Of a stretch of 14,063 nucleotides of DNA, positions 8,488-14,063 are shown piece after piece (position 1 is the first letter of the stretch; each line of letters begins with the position of its first letter). A program made the translations under genes and the position numbers. The stretch is from JAKVAV01 sp964635965 (GTDB lineage: Bacteria > Bacteroidota > Bacteroidia > Flavobacteriales_D > Cryomorphaceae), in assembly GCA_964635965.1 (NCBI GenBank), contig CAZWQX010000102.1:1-14063 (forward strand), read 5' to 3'. The notes below the pieces were generated by a model, which saw only the letters and a list, made by a program, of their open reading frames with translations, ran no database searches and was not told the origin of the DNA.

Positions 8488-8994
8488 ATGAACCAAACCA
8501 ATTTTAAAGGTAACCCTGTTAACCTTGTGGGTGATGTTCCCAAAGCGGGACAAAAAGCTCCTGATTTCAAGTATGTCAAAGAAGATTTATCCGAAGGAAG
8601 TCTTTATGGCCACGGGAATAAGACTAAAGTAGTAATCGCAGTTCCCAGTCTCGATACGGGTATTTGTCAGCTCGAGGCGAAACGTTTTAATAAAGAACTT
8701 TCAGGTCATTCCGATGTAGCAGGGGTAATTGTATCCAAAGACCTGCCATTTGCAATGAAGCGATTCTGTGAGGCTGAAGGTGTCGACAATGTGGAGATAG
8801 CTTCAGATTTTAGAGGCACTTTTACTGAGGACTATAAAACGGGTATGCTCGATGGTCCATTAAAAGGATTAAGTGCAAGAGTTGTTTTTGTAGTCAATGG
8901 AGATAACGAGATTACCTATACTCAGGTGACTGATGACATTACTCATGAGCCGAATTATGAAGAAGTCTTAGAAGCAGTAAAAGCACTCAATTGA
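8488..8994 (+). CDS. tpx: Thiol peroxidase Tpx (atypical 2-Cys peroxiredoxin)
   Basis: Tpx reduces hydrogen peroxide and organic hydroperoxides, using thioredoxin to regenerate its intramolecular disulfide. The 168-residue length fits the family (E. coli 168). The peroxidatic cysteine is C60 in PSLDTGIC and the resolving cysteine is C94 in RFCEAEG, matching C61 and C95 of the E. coli enzyme. FKGNPVNLVGDVPKAGQKAPDF at the start and DGPLKGLSAR (about 122-131) are also typical, as is the TEP/HEPNYE-like C-terminal motif. No signal peptide is present in this form. It is the second gene of the purL unit and is followed by an intrinsic terminator about 25 nt past the stop. Confidence 0.97.
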   Translation: MNQTNFKGNPVNLVGDVPKAGQKAPDFKYVKEDLSEGSLYGHGNKTKVVIAVPSLDTGICQLEAKRFNKELSGHSDVAGVIVSKDLPFAMKRFCEAEGVDNVEIASDFRGTFTEDYKTGMLDGPLKGLSARVVFVVNGDNEITYTQVTDDITHEPNYEEVLEAVKALN

Positions 8995-9018
8995 GAGCTT
9001 TAACTAAAGTCTTTTCAG

Positions 9019-9043
9019 AAGCGGAGTTTATCTCCGCTTTTTT
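9019..9043 (+). terminator. Rho-independent terminator of purL-tpx
   Basis: An 8-bp perfect stem, AAGCGGAG (9019-9026) paired with CTCCGCTT (9032-9039) around a TTTAT loop, runs directly into a T-tract through 9043. On the minus strand the bases after the hairpin are not T-rich, so it serves mainly the plus strand. The T-tract overlaps the TAA stop of the convergent secreted-protein gene (9042-9044). Confidence 0.9.
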
Positions 9044-12000
9044 ATTTAATAATGAATTTCTCTGCTAAACTTCGGAAATCTCCCCCTGCAATGTGAATGG
9101 CGTACATTCCCGATGCTAATCCTTGGAGAGATATCAAACTCGATTCTGAATTGAGCATGGACTCCCTCACAAATCTTCCATTAATGTCAGTAATCACGTA
9201 ATGAGTGCCTGGCTGAAAATCAGATATGGATATTCTCATTTCAGAGTCTTGATCGAGAAGATTGGGCGAAATGGAAAATTCACTTCCCTTTGCACTCGCA
9301 GTGGACAAGAATATGCAGTCATTTACGCATGACTCCCAACAAAATTCAACCACCTGACTCACACCGCCAACACTTAATTGTCGTTTTCCATTATCAGCGC
9401 ATCCCCCAATGACATACTCGCCGTCAAAAAGTGATGGCCCATTGAAGAAATTATACTCATAGGCCCCCGCACCAATTACCAAAGTAATTTCCCAAATGTC
9501 GGGTTCCACTTCAGTCATTGGATTTTCCGATGGATTCCACTCTTGAAAATCTCCACCGAGGAACATCCCTTCAGGTGCAACATCAATAATACCGGCGTCA
9601 ACTCTAAATGTCGTTTCGACAGGTGGGCAAGGAGGCGGTGCATCTCCAAGATTTCCTGTGGTTCCTGAACATCCTGTTGCTTCGAAACTGTAATTGAGAT
9701 CAATCGGAGCCCCATTAGAAAGAAGTCCCTCGACGACAAATTCGTATTCGGTAATGCCTTCGAGGAGCTCAAATTCTTGATCAGCTATTGTCAATATTCC
9801 TCCGGGGCTTGCGCCAATGTTCAGGCCCAAAGTCAAGTCAAAAATGTCTAGTCCGGTTTGACAAAATCCGATTTCAATTGTCGTAAAATCAGGATTAAGA
9901 GGAACTTCTTCGCATAGTCCGAAGTTGCAAATCCCCACTGAACAAACATCCGATGAAGGGCAATCGCCGTTTTCAAAACACTCAGGATAGAACAAGGCAG
10001 GTGAGCCGGAAGGAAACTGACCACCGTCAAAGCTGAAGTCGAAAATCTTATTAAAGCCTGAGTCATCCGAATATAGGAAGGCAGTTCCGATAGAAAAAGT
10101 CCCACCGGCTTCGGCAAAACCAAAAACTACCCCATTAACATCCTCTACCAGGGCTCCTTTGACATCTACTCCGTCATTTGAATCAAATATGTGTAAGGTT
10201 TCTAGTCCCGTCGATAAATTGTATCGAAACAAAGAACCCGAGCCATTGGCGCCTTCAGTTGTCGTTCCGTAGAGCATCTGATCGGAGTGTAGTAGCAAGC
10301 CCGCATTGGGGGAAATCCCTGAAACGAATTGAAAACCTTCCAGAGCAGTCAAAACTTGAGTCTCCGTATTGAATTCGAAAATAGTGCCACCATTGAAAGA
10401 TCCGCCTGCCTCAGTTACTCCGTAAATCAACCCTCCTTCACCTTCAACAAGATTACCTTGAGGGTTTTCTCCGTCGAAAAAACCAAAAAGGTCATGAAGC
10501 TTTTCAAAAGTTCCGTCGGAAGTGATTCTGAAAAGAATTCCATCTTCAAAACTTCCTCCTTCTGCCGTGGTCCCGTAAAAGTTTCCATCGCTGTGCTCAA
10601 GAAGTCCTCCTGCGGGAAATTGACCGTTCGTTGATCCATCAAAAGAATGAAGCAACTCAAAATCACCTGATTGAGACAATCTAAAGACAGTCCCGGCTGA
10701 GTTATCACCTCCGAATCGCGCAGTTCCGTAAATAAAACCATCAGATCCTTCAATAATTCCGGCATTTGGATTTTGTCCATCAGCTCCATTAAAGTCGTGG
10801 ATTTTGGTTTTTTCACCATTGAGCTGTGAGATGAAAATTGCTCCTAGGTTTTCCTCACCACCTGTTGAAGTGACACCGATAAATTGATTACCAGAGGGTA
10901 TAAGACCCACAGGTTGCGCGCCGTCTACAGGCAAACTGAAATCGTGAAGTTTGGCAATCACACCTTCATTCAGCGTAAACAAGGTGCCAAAAGTTCCTGA
11001 GCCGCCCGAGGTTGAATTTCCCATAAAGGTTCCATCACTTGCCAAAAGCAAAGCTCCAACTGGATTGCTTCCATCTTCGGTGAAGTCAAGCGCGTGGATC
11101 AGTTCATAAGAACCAAGCTCAGAAATCCTGTAAACCGTACCGAAACCATTTGATCCACCGAATTCAGCAACACCATAGAAGAATCCATCCTCACCATCGG
11201 TTAAGCCGGTTTTAACAAAACCACCGTCGATGCCCGAATTGAAGCTGTGAAGCCTGGTAAATGTTCCGTCAAGAGTGCAAGAGAATATTGTACCAGTCCC
11301 TAATTGACCTCCCTCAGAACATGTTCCCAGCAGCATTCCCATTTCCGTTTGAATAAGTCGTCCAAATGGATTTCGACCATCTCCTTCGGTTAAACTAAGA
11401 GAATAAACCTCAGAAAATTCATTAGTGTTAGGGTTGATTGAAAATATCAGTCCCTCGCTAAATTCTCCTCCAATTTGAGTTGTTCCATAAAGGTTGCCAT
11501 CATCGGCTAAGGTTAATCCACCTCTGGGAAAGCTTCCGCCTTCCAAACCGGCAAATTCATGAATAACTTCAAAGGCCTCATTCTCCAAATCATATTTAAA
11601 TACTGTTCCCGCTGAGTTCACTCCTCCGGAAGCACATCCACCATAAATGACATTTTGAACATCATCATAGGCAATGCTCCCTGACGGGCTTCCCCCTGTG
11701 GCAAAATCGAAATTATGTAATACTGTAATTCCTGAAGGAACATTTACTTCCAGAAGTACACCACTTCCATTAGGCCCTCCACCAGAAGTAGCCAAGATGA
11801 AGGTATTGTTATCAATTTTCAATATGTCCGTCTCTGCATTGGCCCCGTGTACGTCAGGGTCGAGGTCGAACAACTTGTTGAAAGATCCGGATTCATATTC
11901 AAAGAAGGTACCACCGCCAAGTTCTCCTCCCGTTGAGGTTAGCCCGAAGAAAGTTCCAGGTGATCCTTCAATGAGTGAAGCCTTTGGGGATTGCCCGTCA

Positions 12001-12194
12001 GGGTTATTCGTAAAAGATGAAGACACCGCAAAGCCATTTCCATCTTCCAGAAGATTAAAAACCGTTCCAAGTTCATCCGTTCCTCCCCCTTGGGAGACAC
12101 CCCAAAGTTGAGTTTGGGAGAAGCACGAAACAGAAAGTAAAGTGAAGAATGTGAAGGGCAAGTGAATAAGCCCTACTCTAAATAGTTTTTCCAT
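9042..12194 (-). CDS. Secreted GloVer-repeat protein with T9SS sorting tail
   Basis: A 1050-residue secreted protein. Residues 1-27 are a signal peptide (hydrophobic HLPFTFFTLLSVS, probable cleavage after CFSQ). Residues about 30-737 hold about 14 repeats of 48-53 residues with the pattern [FL]YG(T/V)T..GG....GT(V/I)F......LH.F....G..P.G.L....DG, which fits the Gloeo_Verruco (GloVer, TIGR03803-type) repeat and probably folds as beta-propeller blades. A Cys-rich patch follows (C739, C745, C751, C756, C761). Residues about 860-955 look like a starch-binding/E-set beta-sandwich (TTFRVDAG...GGDFQEWNP...YEYNFFNG). A type A T9SS C-terminal domain ends it (about 972-1050, with SPNLL near its start and SGMYAIHI near its end), so the product should be exported through the outer membrane and anchored or released. 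Its ligand or enzymatic role is unknown. No catalytic motif was recognised. Confidence 0.93.
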   Translation of the reverse strand: MEKLFRVGLIHLPFTFFTLLSVSCFSQTQLWGVSQGGGTDELGTVFNLLEDGNGFAVSSSFTNNPDGQSPKASLIEGSPGTFFGLTSTGGELGGGTFFEYESGSFNKLFDLDPDVHGANAETDILKIDNNTFILATSGGGPNGSGVLLEVNVPSGITVLHNFDFATGGSPSGSIAYDDVQNVIYGGCASGGVNSAGTVFKYDLENEAFEVIHEFAGLEGGSFPRGGLTLADDGNLYGTTQIGGEFSEGLIFSINPNTNEFSEVYSLSLTEGDGRNPFGRLIQTEMGMLLGTCSEGGQLGTGTIFSCTLDGTFTRLHSFNSGIDGGFVKTGLTDGEDGFFYGVAEFGGSNGFGTVYRISELGSYELIHALDFTEDGSNPVGALLLASDGTFMGNSTSGGSGTFGTLFTLNEGVIAKLHDFSLPVDGAQPVGLIPSGNQFIGVTSTGGEENLGAIFISQLNGEKTKIHDFNGADGQNPNAGIIEGSDGFIYGTARFGGDNSAGTVFRLSQSGDFELLHSFDGSTNGQFPAGGLLEHSDGNFYGTTAEGGSFEDGILFRITSDGTFEKLHDLFGFFDGENPQGNLVEGEGGLIYGVTEAGGSFNGGTIFEFNTETQVLTALEGFQFVSGISPNAGLLLHSDQMLYGTTTEGANGSGSLFRYNLSTGLETLHIFDSNDGVDVKGALVEDVNGVVFGFAEAGGTFSIGTAFLYSDDSGFNKIFDFSFDGGQFPSGSPALFYPECFENGDCPSSDVCSVGICNFGLCEEVPLNPDFTTIEIGFCQTGLDIFDLTLGLNIGASPGGILTIADQEFELLEGITEYEFVVEGLLSNGAPIDLNYSFEATGCSGTTGNLGDAPPPCPPVETTFRVDAGIIDVAPEGMFLGGDFQEWNPSENPMTEVEPDIWEITLVIGAGAYEYNFFNGPSLFDGEYVIGGCADNGKRQLSVGGVSQVVEFCWESCVNDCIFLSTASAKGSEFSISPNLLDQDSEMRISISDFQPGTHYVITDINGRFVRESMLNSESSLISLQGLASGMYAIHIAGGDFRSLAEKFIIK
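9045..9281 (-). other. T9SS type A C-terminal sorting domain
   Basis: Residues about 972-1050 show the seven-strand sorting domain typical of Bacteroidetes secreted proteins: an F.I.PN start, D.NG..V (here DINGRFV) in the middle and L..L.SGMY.IHI...... .KFI.K at the end. It directs export through the type IX pore and usually cleavage or attachment by the sortase PorU. The presence of the T9SS in this genome is implied, not shown. Confidence 0.85.
9984..12107 (-). repeat. About 14 tandem GloVer repeats (protein level)
   Basis: By eye, repeat starts fall at residues 30, 82, 132, 183, 235, 288, 339, 390, 438, 488, 539, 590, 641 and 690, each at a WG/FYG/LYG/IYG-like position. The GG, GT(V/I)F and LH.F landmarks recur in almost every unit. 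Repeats 10 and 11 are closest to consensus; 1-3 and 14 are the most divergent. The DNA copies have drifted and there is no nearly identical tandem array, so this is an old duplication series rather than a recent expansion. Confidence 0.85.
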
Positions 12195-12252
12195 GGGGAG
12201 ATATCATTTCAACCCAATATACTCAAGAAACGCTTGCTTAGTTACAACAACA

Positions 12253-12876
12253 TCAGAGACCGAAGAATGCTCCAACTCTGAAAACAATATCGTTTGGGTA
12301 CGGAGAATTGATATCGCCTATTATATCGTACATCACAGAAACGAACACACCACTATTCCCCGCTATTCTTTGGCCATAACCTCCTCCAACGAAGAAAACG
12401 GGAATGGTAACGCGATCTTGATTGAAATCTTCGCCTGGATTGAAGCTAATTTCTTCCAAGTTCAAAAGTTCAGGCTGTATTTGGAGGAAGAGTTCATTAA
12501 TCACAAAATACCTGGCGAAGCCTGCTCCACCCCAAATGGTGCTTTCCAATTTTGGTGAAATACCATGCTTGCGTTCTTGGCGCATTACTGCTGNNNNNNN
12601 NNNTTCCAATTTTGGTGAAAACCGACGGTCTTCCCAATACTGATAGGAGGGGCCCAAGCCAACCGAGAATTTTGGGCTCACTGCATATCCCGCCATTGGT
12701 GCTATTCGGATATATGTTATGTCAGAGCCGAATGAAACTCCTAGATCTCCACCAAAAAAGACACGATCTTTAAAAGGCATTCCTTTGTATGGATTTCCCT
12801 CCTGGGCATTTTGAGCATATGAAATGCTGAAAACGGATAAAAGGGTAAACAGAAGTAGGTATCGCAGACTCTTCAT
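12253..12876 (-). CDS. Small outer-membrane beta-barrel protein (contains assembly gap)
   Basis: A 207-codon reading frame including 4 undefined codons. The signal peptide MKSLRYLLLFTLLSVFSISYAQ has probable cleavage around AYAQ/N. The mature part has alternating strands rich in Gly and aromatics (FFGGDLGVSFG, MAGYAVSPKFSVGLGPSYQYW, LFLQIQPELLNL, VPVFFVGGGYGQ, VFRVGAFFGL) ending in an aromatic-Gly-Leu C-terminus, as in Bacteroidetes OMP_b-brl porin-like proteins. The stretch at about 12561-12593 plus Ns translates to a charged insert in the loop before TIWGGAGFARYF. It is bounded by the same SPKLE residues on both sides, so the length and sequence of this loop are unreliable. Read past the gap, both halves are in the same frame. 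The secreted GloVer gene lies 58 nt downstream on the same strand; function is unknown. Confidence 0.8.
   Translation of the reverse strand: MKSLRYLLLFTLLSVFSISYAQNAQEGNPYKGMPFKDRVFFGGDLGVSFGSDITYIRIAPMAGYAVSPKFSVGLGPSYQYWEDRRFSPKLEXXXXAVMRQERKHGISPKLESTIWGGAGFARYFVINELFLQIQPELLNLEEISFNPGEDFNQDRVTIPVFFVGGGYGQRIAGNSGVFVSVMYDIIGDINSPYPNDIVFRVGAFFGL
12544..12560. repeat. 17-bp direct repeat, copy 1, beside N gap
   Basis: TTCCAATTTTGGTGAAA is identical to 12604-12620, 60 bp away. Copy 2 abuts the N run. See the gap entry for interpretation. Confidence 0.85.
12594..12603. other. Assembly gap (10 N)
   Basis: Ten Ns inside the beta-barrel gene. The real gap length is unknown because 10 N is commonly a placeholder. 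The 17-bp repeat at 12544-12560 recurs immediately after the Ns, so the join may be an unresolved overlap of two contig ends or an unresolved tandem repeat. Confidence 0.98.
12604..12620. repeat. 17-bp direct repeat, copy 2, beside N gap
   Basis: Identical to 12544-12560 and directly bordering the N run. The match may extend into the unknown bases. Confidence 0.85.
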
Positions 12877-12902
12877 TTTATATCGTTATTAGTACGAGCT
12901 AA

Positions 12903-12910
12903 CAAAAATA
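12903..12910 (-). promoter_or_regulatory. Putative -7 box for the beta-barrel gene
   Basis: Read on the minus strand, TATTTTTG matches TAnnTTTG exactly and ends 26 nt before the beta-barrel ATG. A TTTG at 12926-12929 could be the -33 element, but the spacer is 15 nt, shorter than the usual 17-23. It lies in the 43-bp divergent gap, and the -33 candidate falls inside the start of the plus-strand SDR gene. Confidence 0.4.
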
Positions 12911-12919
12911 TGCATTAAC

Positions 12920-13600
12920 ATGGACCAAAAAACAGTTTGTATTTCTGGCGTAAGTCGGGGAATCGGTTTTGAGCTGGCAAAACGATTTTTGAGATCGAAC
13001 TTCAAAGTGATAGGTATTAGTCGGGCAGATGCTGAGCCCGGTTTATCCTCTCATGAGAATTACCATCATGTTAAAGCGAATATTGCAGAAGCTGATGGCG
13101 TAGGTAAGGTCAAGAATGCAGTTAAAGAATTCGGCTCACTCAACATTCTTATTAATAACGCCGCCACTCTACTTTACAAGCCTTTTAAAGAAATAAGCAG
13201 GAACGAACTCGATCACATATATAAGGTGAATGTCTTTGCTCCATTTTTTCTAACACAATGTTTATATGAGTTAATGGAAAATTGCCACACCATTAATATA
13301 AGCAGCGTGGGAGGGGTGGAGAACTCCTTAAAATTTCCAGGTCTCTCGGCATACTCCTCCAGTAAGGCAGCACTAAACTGTCTCACCCAAATGTGGGCGG
13401 AAGAATTCAAGGACACCGATCATACATTCAATTGTTTGGCATTGGGAAGTGTACAGACTGAAATGTTCAATGAGGCTTTTCCGGGAGTTGATGCCTCATG
13501 CACACCAAATGAGATGGCCGAGTACATATTTTATTTCGCCATAAATTCCTCGAAAGTCCAAAATGGAAAAATAATTTCGGTGAGCAGATCAAATCCATAA
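12920..13600 (+). CDS. Short-chain dehydrogenase/reductase (SDR) family protein
   Basis: A 226-residue SDR oxidoreductase, slightly shorter than the usual 240-260. The Rossmann glycine motif is SGVSRGIG (9-16), followed by NNAA (79-82), the structural Asn N104, NISS (126-129) supplying the catalytic Ser, and Y145/K149 of the YxxxK motif (YSSSK). S129 is 16 residues before the Tyr instead of the common 13, implying a longer loop (SVGGVENSLKFPGLSAY). The C-terminal end NGKIISVSRSNP replaces the usual 'G..i.vDGG' and may mean a modified substrate lid. The substrate is unknown. It is divergent from the beta-barrel gene and followed directly by the rRNA operon upstream region. It is not closely similar to the YdfG-like SDR elsewhere in the window. 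Confidence 0.92.
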   Translation: MDQKTVCISGVSRGIGFELAKRFLRSNFKVIGISRADAEPGLSSHENYHHVKANIAEADGVGKVKNAVKEFGSLNILINNAATLLYKPFKEISRNELDHIYKVNVFAPFFLTQCLYELMENCHTINISSVGGVENSLKFPGLSAYSSSKAALNCLTQMWAEEFKDTDHTFNCLALGSVQTEMFNEAFPGVDASCTPNEMAEYIFYFAINSSKVQNGKIISVSRSNP

Positions 13601-13661
13601 CACCGATAATCAGCCTGTTATGAATTAATTCAAAAAAACTTCGATTTTTTTTTGTGAAAAG

Positions 13662-13694
13662 TTGTTGCGGAATTGAAAATAGCCAGTACATTTG
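13662..13694 (+). promoter_or_regulatory. Candidate rRNA promoter P1
   Basis: The -33 TTG (TTGTTG, 13662-13667) is followed by a 19-nt spacer and TACATTTG (13687-13694), an exact match to TAnnTTTG with consensus spacing. An A/T-rich tract lies just upstream. It would give a leader of about 300 nt before 16S. Confidence 0.7.
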
Positions 13695-13697
13695 CAG

Positions 13698-13717
13698 CCG
13701 CTTTGAACGAAAGGCGG
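13698..13717 (+). other. Hairpin just downstream of P1
   Basis: CCGCTTT (13698-13704) pairs with AAA-GCGG (13710-13717, one bulged G) around loop GAACG. It sits at the predicted 5' end of the P1 transcript and has no T-run, so it is not a terminator. It may cap or stabilise the nascent leader. Confidence 0.5.
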
Positions 13718-13833
13718 GGTAAAAACAAGAGAAAATTTAGCCTCAACCGAGGGCCAAAAGTTTTAAACAAATGGCTGTAAGTTGAAATTCAATTTTACTT
13801 TTGTAATCCTTTTGATAGAAATTTTACAATAAG

Positions 13834-13864
13834 TTTTTGTCAATTAGAAATTTGTTTACCTTTG
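13834..13864 (+). promoter_or_regulatory. Candidate rRNA promoter P2
   Basis: TTTTTG (13834-13839), a 17-nt spacer, then TACCTTTG (13857-13864), an exact TAnnTTTG match. It would start transcripts about 130 nt before 16S. Two tandem promoters are common for rRNA operons. Confidence 0.65.
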
Positions 13865-13867
13865 CCC

Positions 13868-13892
13868 TCCCATTTCACGAAGGTGAAAGGGA
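13868..13892 (+). other. Hairpin just downstream of P2
   Basis: TCCC plus TTTCAC pairs with GTGAAA plus GGGA around a GAAG loop, with a single bulged A (13872). As with P1, it lies at the predicted transcript start and is not followed by a T-run. Confidence 0.6.
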
Positions 13893-13902
13893 AAAGCAAC
13901 AA

Positions 13903-13914
13903 GTTCTTTGAAAA
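13903..13914 (+). promoter_or_regulatory. boxA-like antitermination element
   Basis: GTTCTTTGAAAA resembles the boxA core (E. coli TGCTCTTTAACA), recognised by NusB-NusE during rRNA transcription. It lies about 90 nt before the 16S start, in the usual place. The match is partial, so this is inference. Confidence 0.45.
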
Positions 13915-13975
13915 GATAGCAATAGCAGCAAGCAAGGAAATCCACAGTCAATTCCGGGAACAAACTCACAAATTT

Positions 13976-13989
13976 TGTCCGCAAGGACA
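13976..13989 (+). other. Small GNRA hairpin before 16S
   Basis: TGTCC-GCAA-GGACA forms a 5-bp stem closed by a GNRA tetraloop, 12 nt before the mature 16S 5' end. It may belong to the 5' processing region. Confidence 0.45.
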
Positions 13990-14001
13990 TTAAGATTTAT
14001 T

Positions 14002-14063
<62 letters not shown>

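Larger units (their letters stand above)
13601..14001 (+). promoter_or_regulatory. rRNA operon upstream region (no coding gene)
   Basis: These 400 bases carry no credible gene. In order they hold a perfect palindrome TGAATTAATTCA (13621-13632), an A7/T9 tract (13632-13653) that could be an UP-like element or a weak terminator of the SDR gene, promoter P1, a hairpin, a small CCTC-AACC-GAGG hairpin (13741-13752), an AT-rich stretch, promoter P2, a second hairpin, a boxA-like element, a small GNRA hairpin and the 16S start. This layout is that of a pre-16S leader. Confidence 0.8.

Noticed and set aside
9019..9044. Bidirectional terminator
   Set aside because: On the minus strand the bases after the stem (CTGAAAAGAC) are not a T-tract.
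10427..10819. Overlapping 130-codon minus-strand frame, and other long frames in 9500-12111
   Set aside because: They are alternate frames of the GloVer-repeat gene; repeat periodicity at the DNA level keeps them open, but the protein family match is in one frame only.
9984..12107. CRISPR array or DNA-level tandem repeat
   Set aside because: The periodicity is in protein sequence; nucleotide copies are diverged and have no spacer-repeat structure.
12193..12558. 121-codon plus-strand frame opposite the beta-barrel gene
   Set aside because: No signal peptide or family features; the minus-strand frame has a signal peptide and barrel pattern.
13632..13653. Intrinsic terminator of the SDR gene made of A7/T9
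   Set aside because: The stem is only A-U pairs with a 6-nt loop; it fits better as an A/T-rich upstream element of P1, though a weak terminator role is not excluded.

Overview
The window is a piece of a Bacteroidota chromosome, most likely from a marine Flavobacteriales-type lineage. The evidence is the 16S rRNA start at the right edge (GGATGAACGCTAGCGGCAGGC is the usual Bacteroidetes form), several TAnnTTTG -7 promoter boxes, starts mostly lacking a Shine-Dalgarno sequence, a type IX secretion (T9SS) sorting tail on a large secreted protein, and moderate GC. The genus cannot be fixed from this sequence.

Left part, all minus strand, read from 6063 down to 1: a polytopic membrane protein of unknown function, a YdfG-like short-chain dehydrogenase (SDR), a lipoprotein amidohydrolase (family 3), a long-chain acyl-CoA synthetase and the N-terminal part of a SCO1/SenC copper chaperone. 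The first three overlap (4 and 26 nt) and the fourth follows within about 40-85 nt, so they look like one transcription unit. SCO sits 81 nt further on and may have its own promoter. The members do not form an obvious single pathway.

Middle, plus strand: purL (small-form FGAM synthase, purine biosynthesis) and tpx (thiol peroxidase) are 15 nt apart and end at a clear intrinsic terminator at about 9019-9043. A -7 box lies just before purL.

Right of the terminator, convergent on the minus strand: a 1050-residue secreted protein with about 14 GloVer-type repeats, a Cys-rich patch, a starch-binding-like beta-sandwich and a T9SS tail. Upstream of it, in the same direction, is a small outer-membrane beta-barrel gene interrupted by a 10-N assembly gap flanked by a 17-bp direct repeat. 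Divergent from that is a second SDR on the plus strand.

The last 460 bases are the upstream region and first 62 bases of an rRNA operon: an A/T-rich tract, two candidate promoters each followed by a hairpin, a boxA-like element and the 16S 5' end. I found no CRISPR array, mobile element, tRNA or defence-like system. Most of the window is housekeeping. The most distinctive items are the GloVer-repeat T9SS protein, the rRNA leader architecture and the assembly gap.
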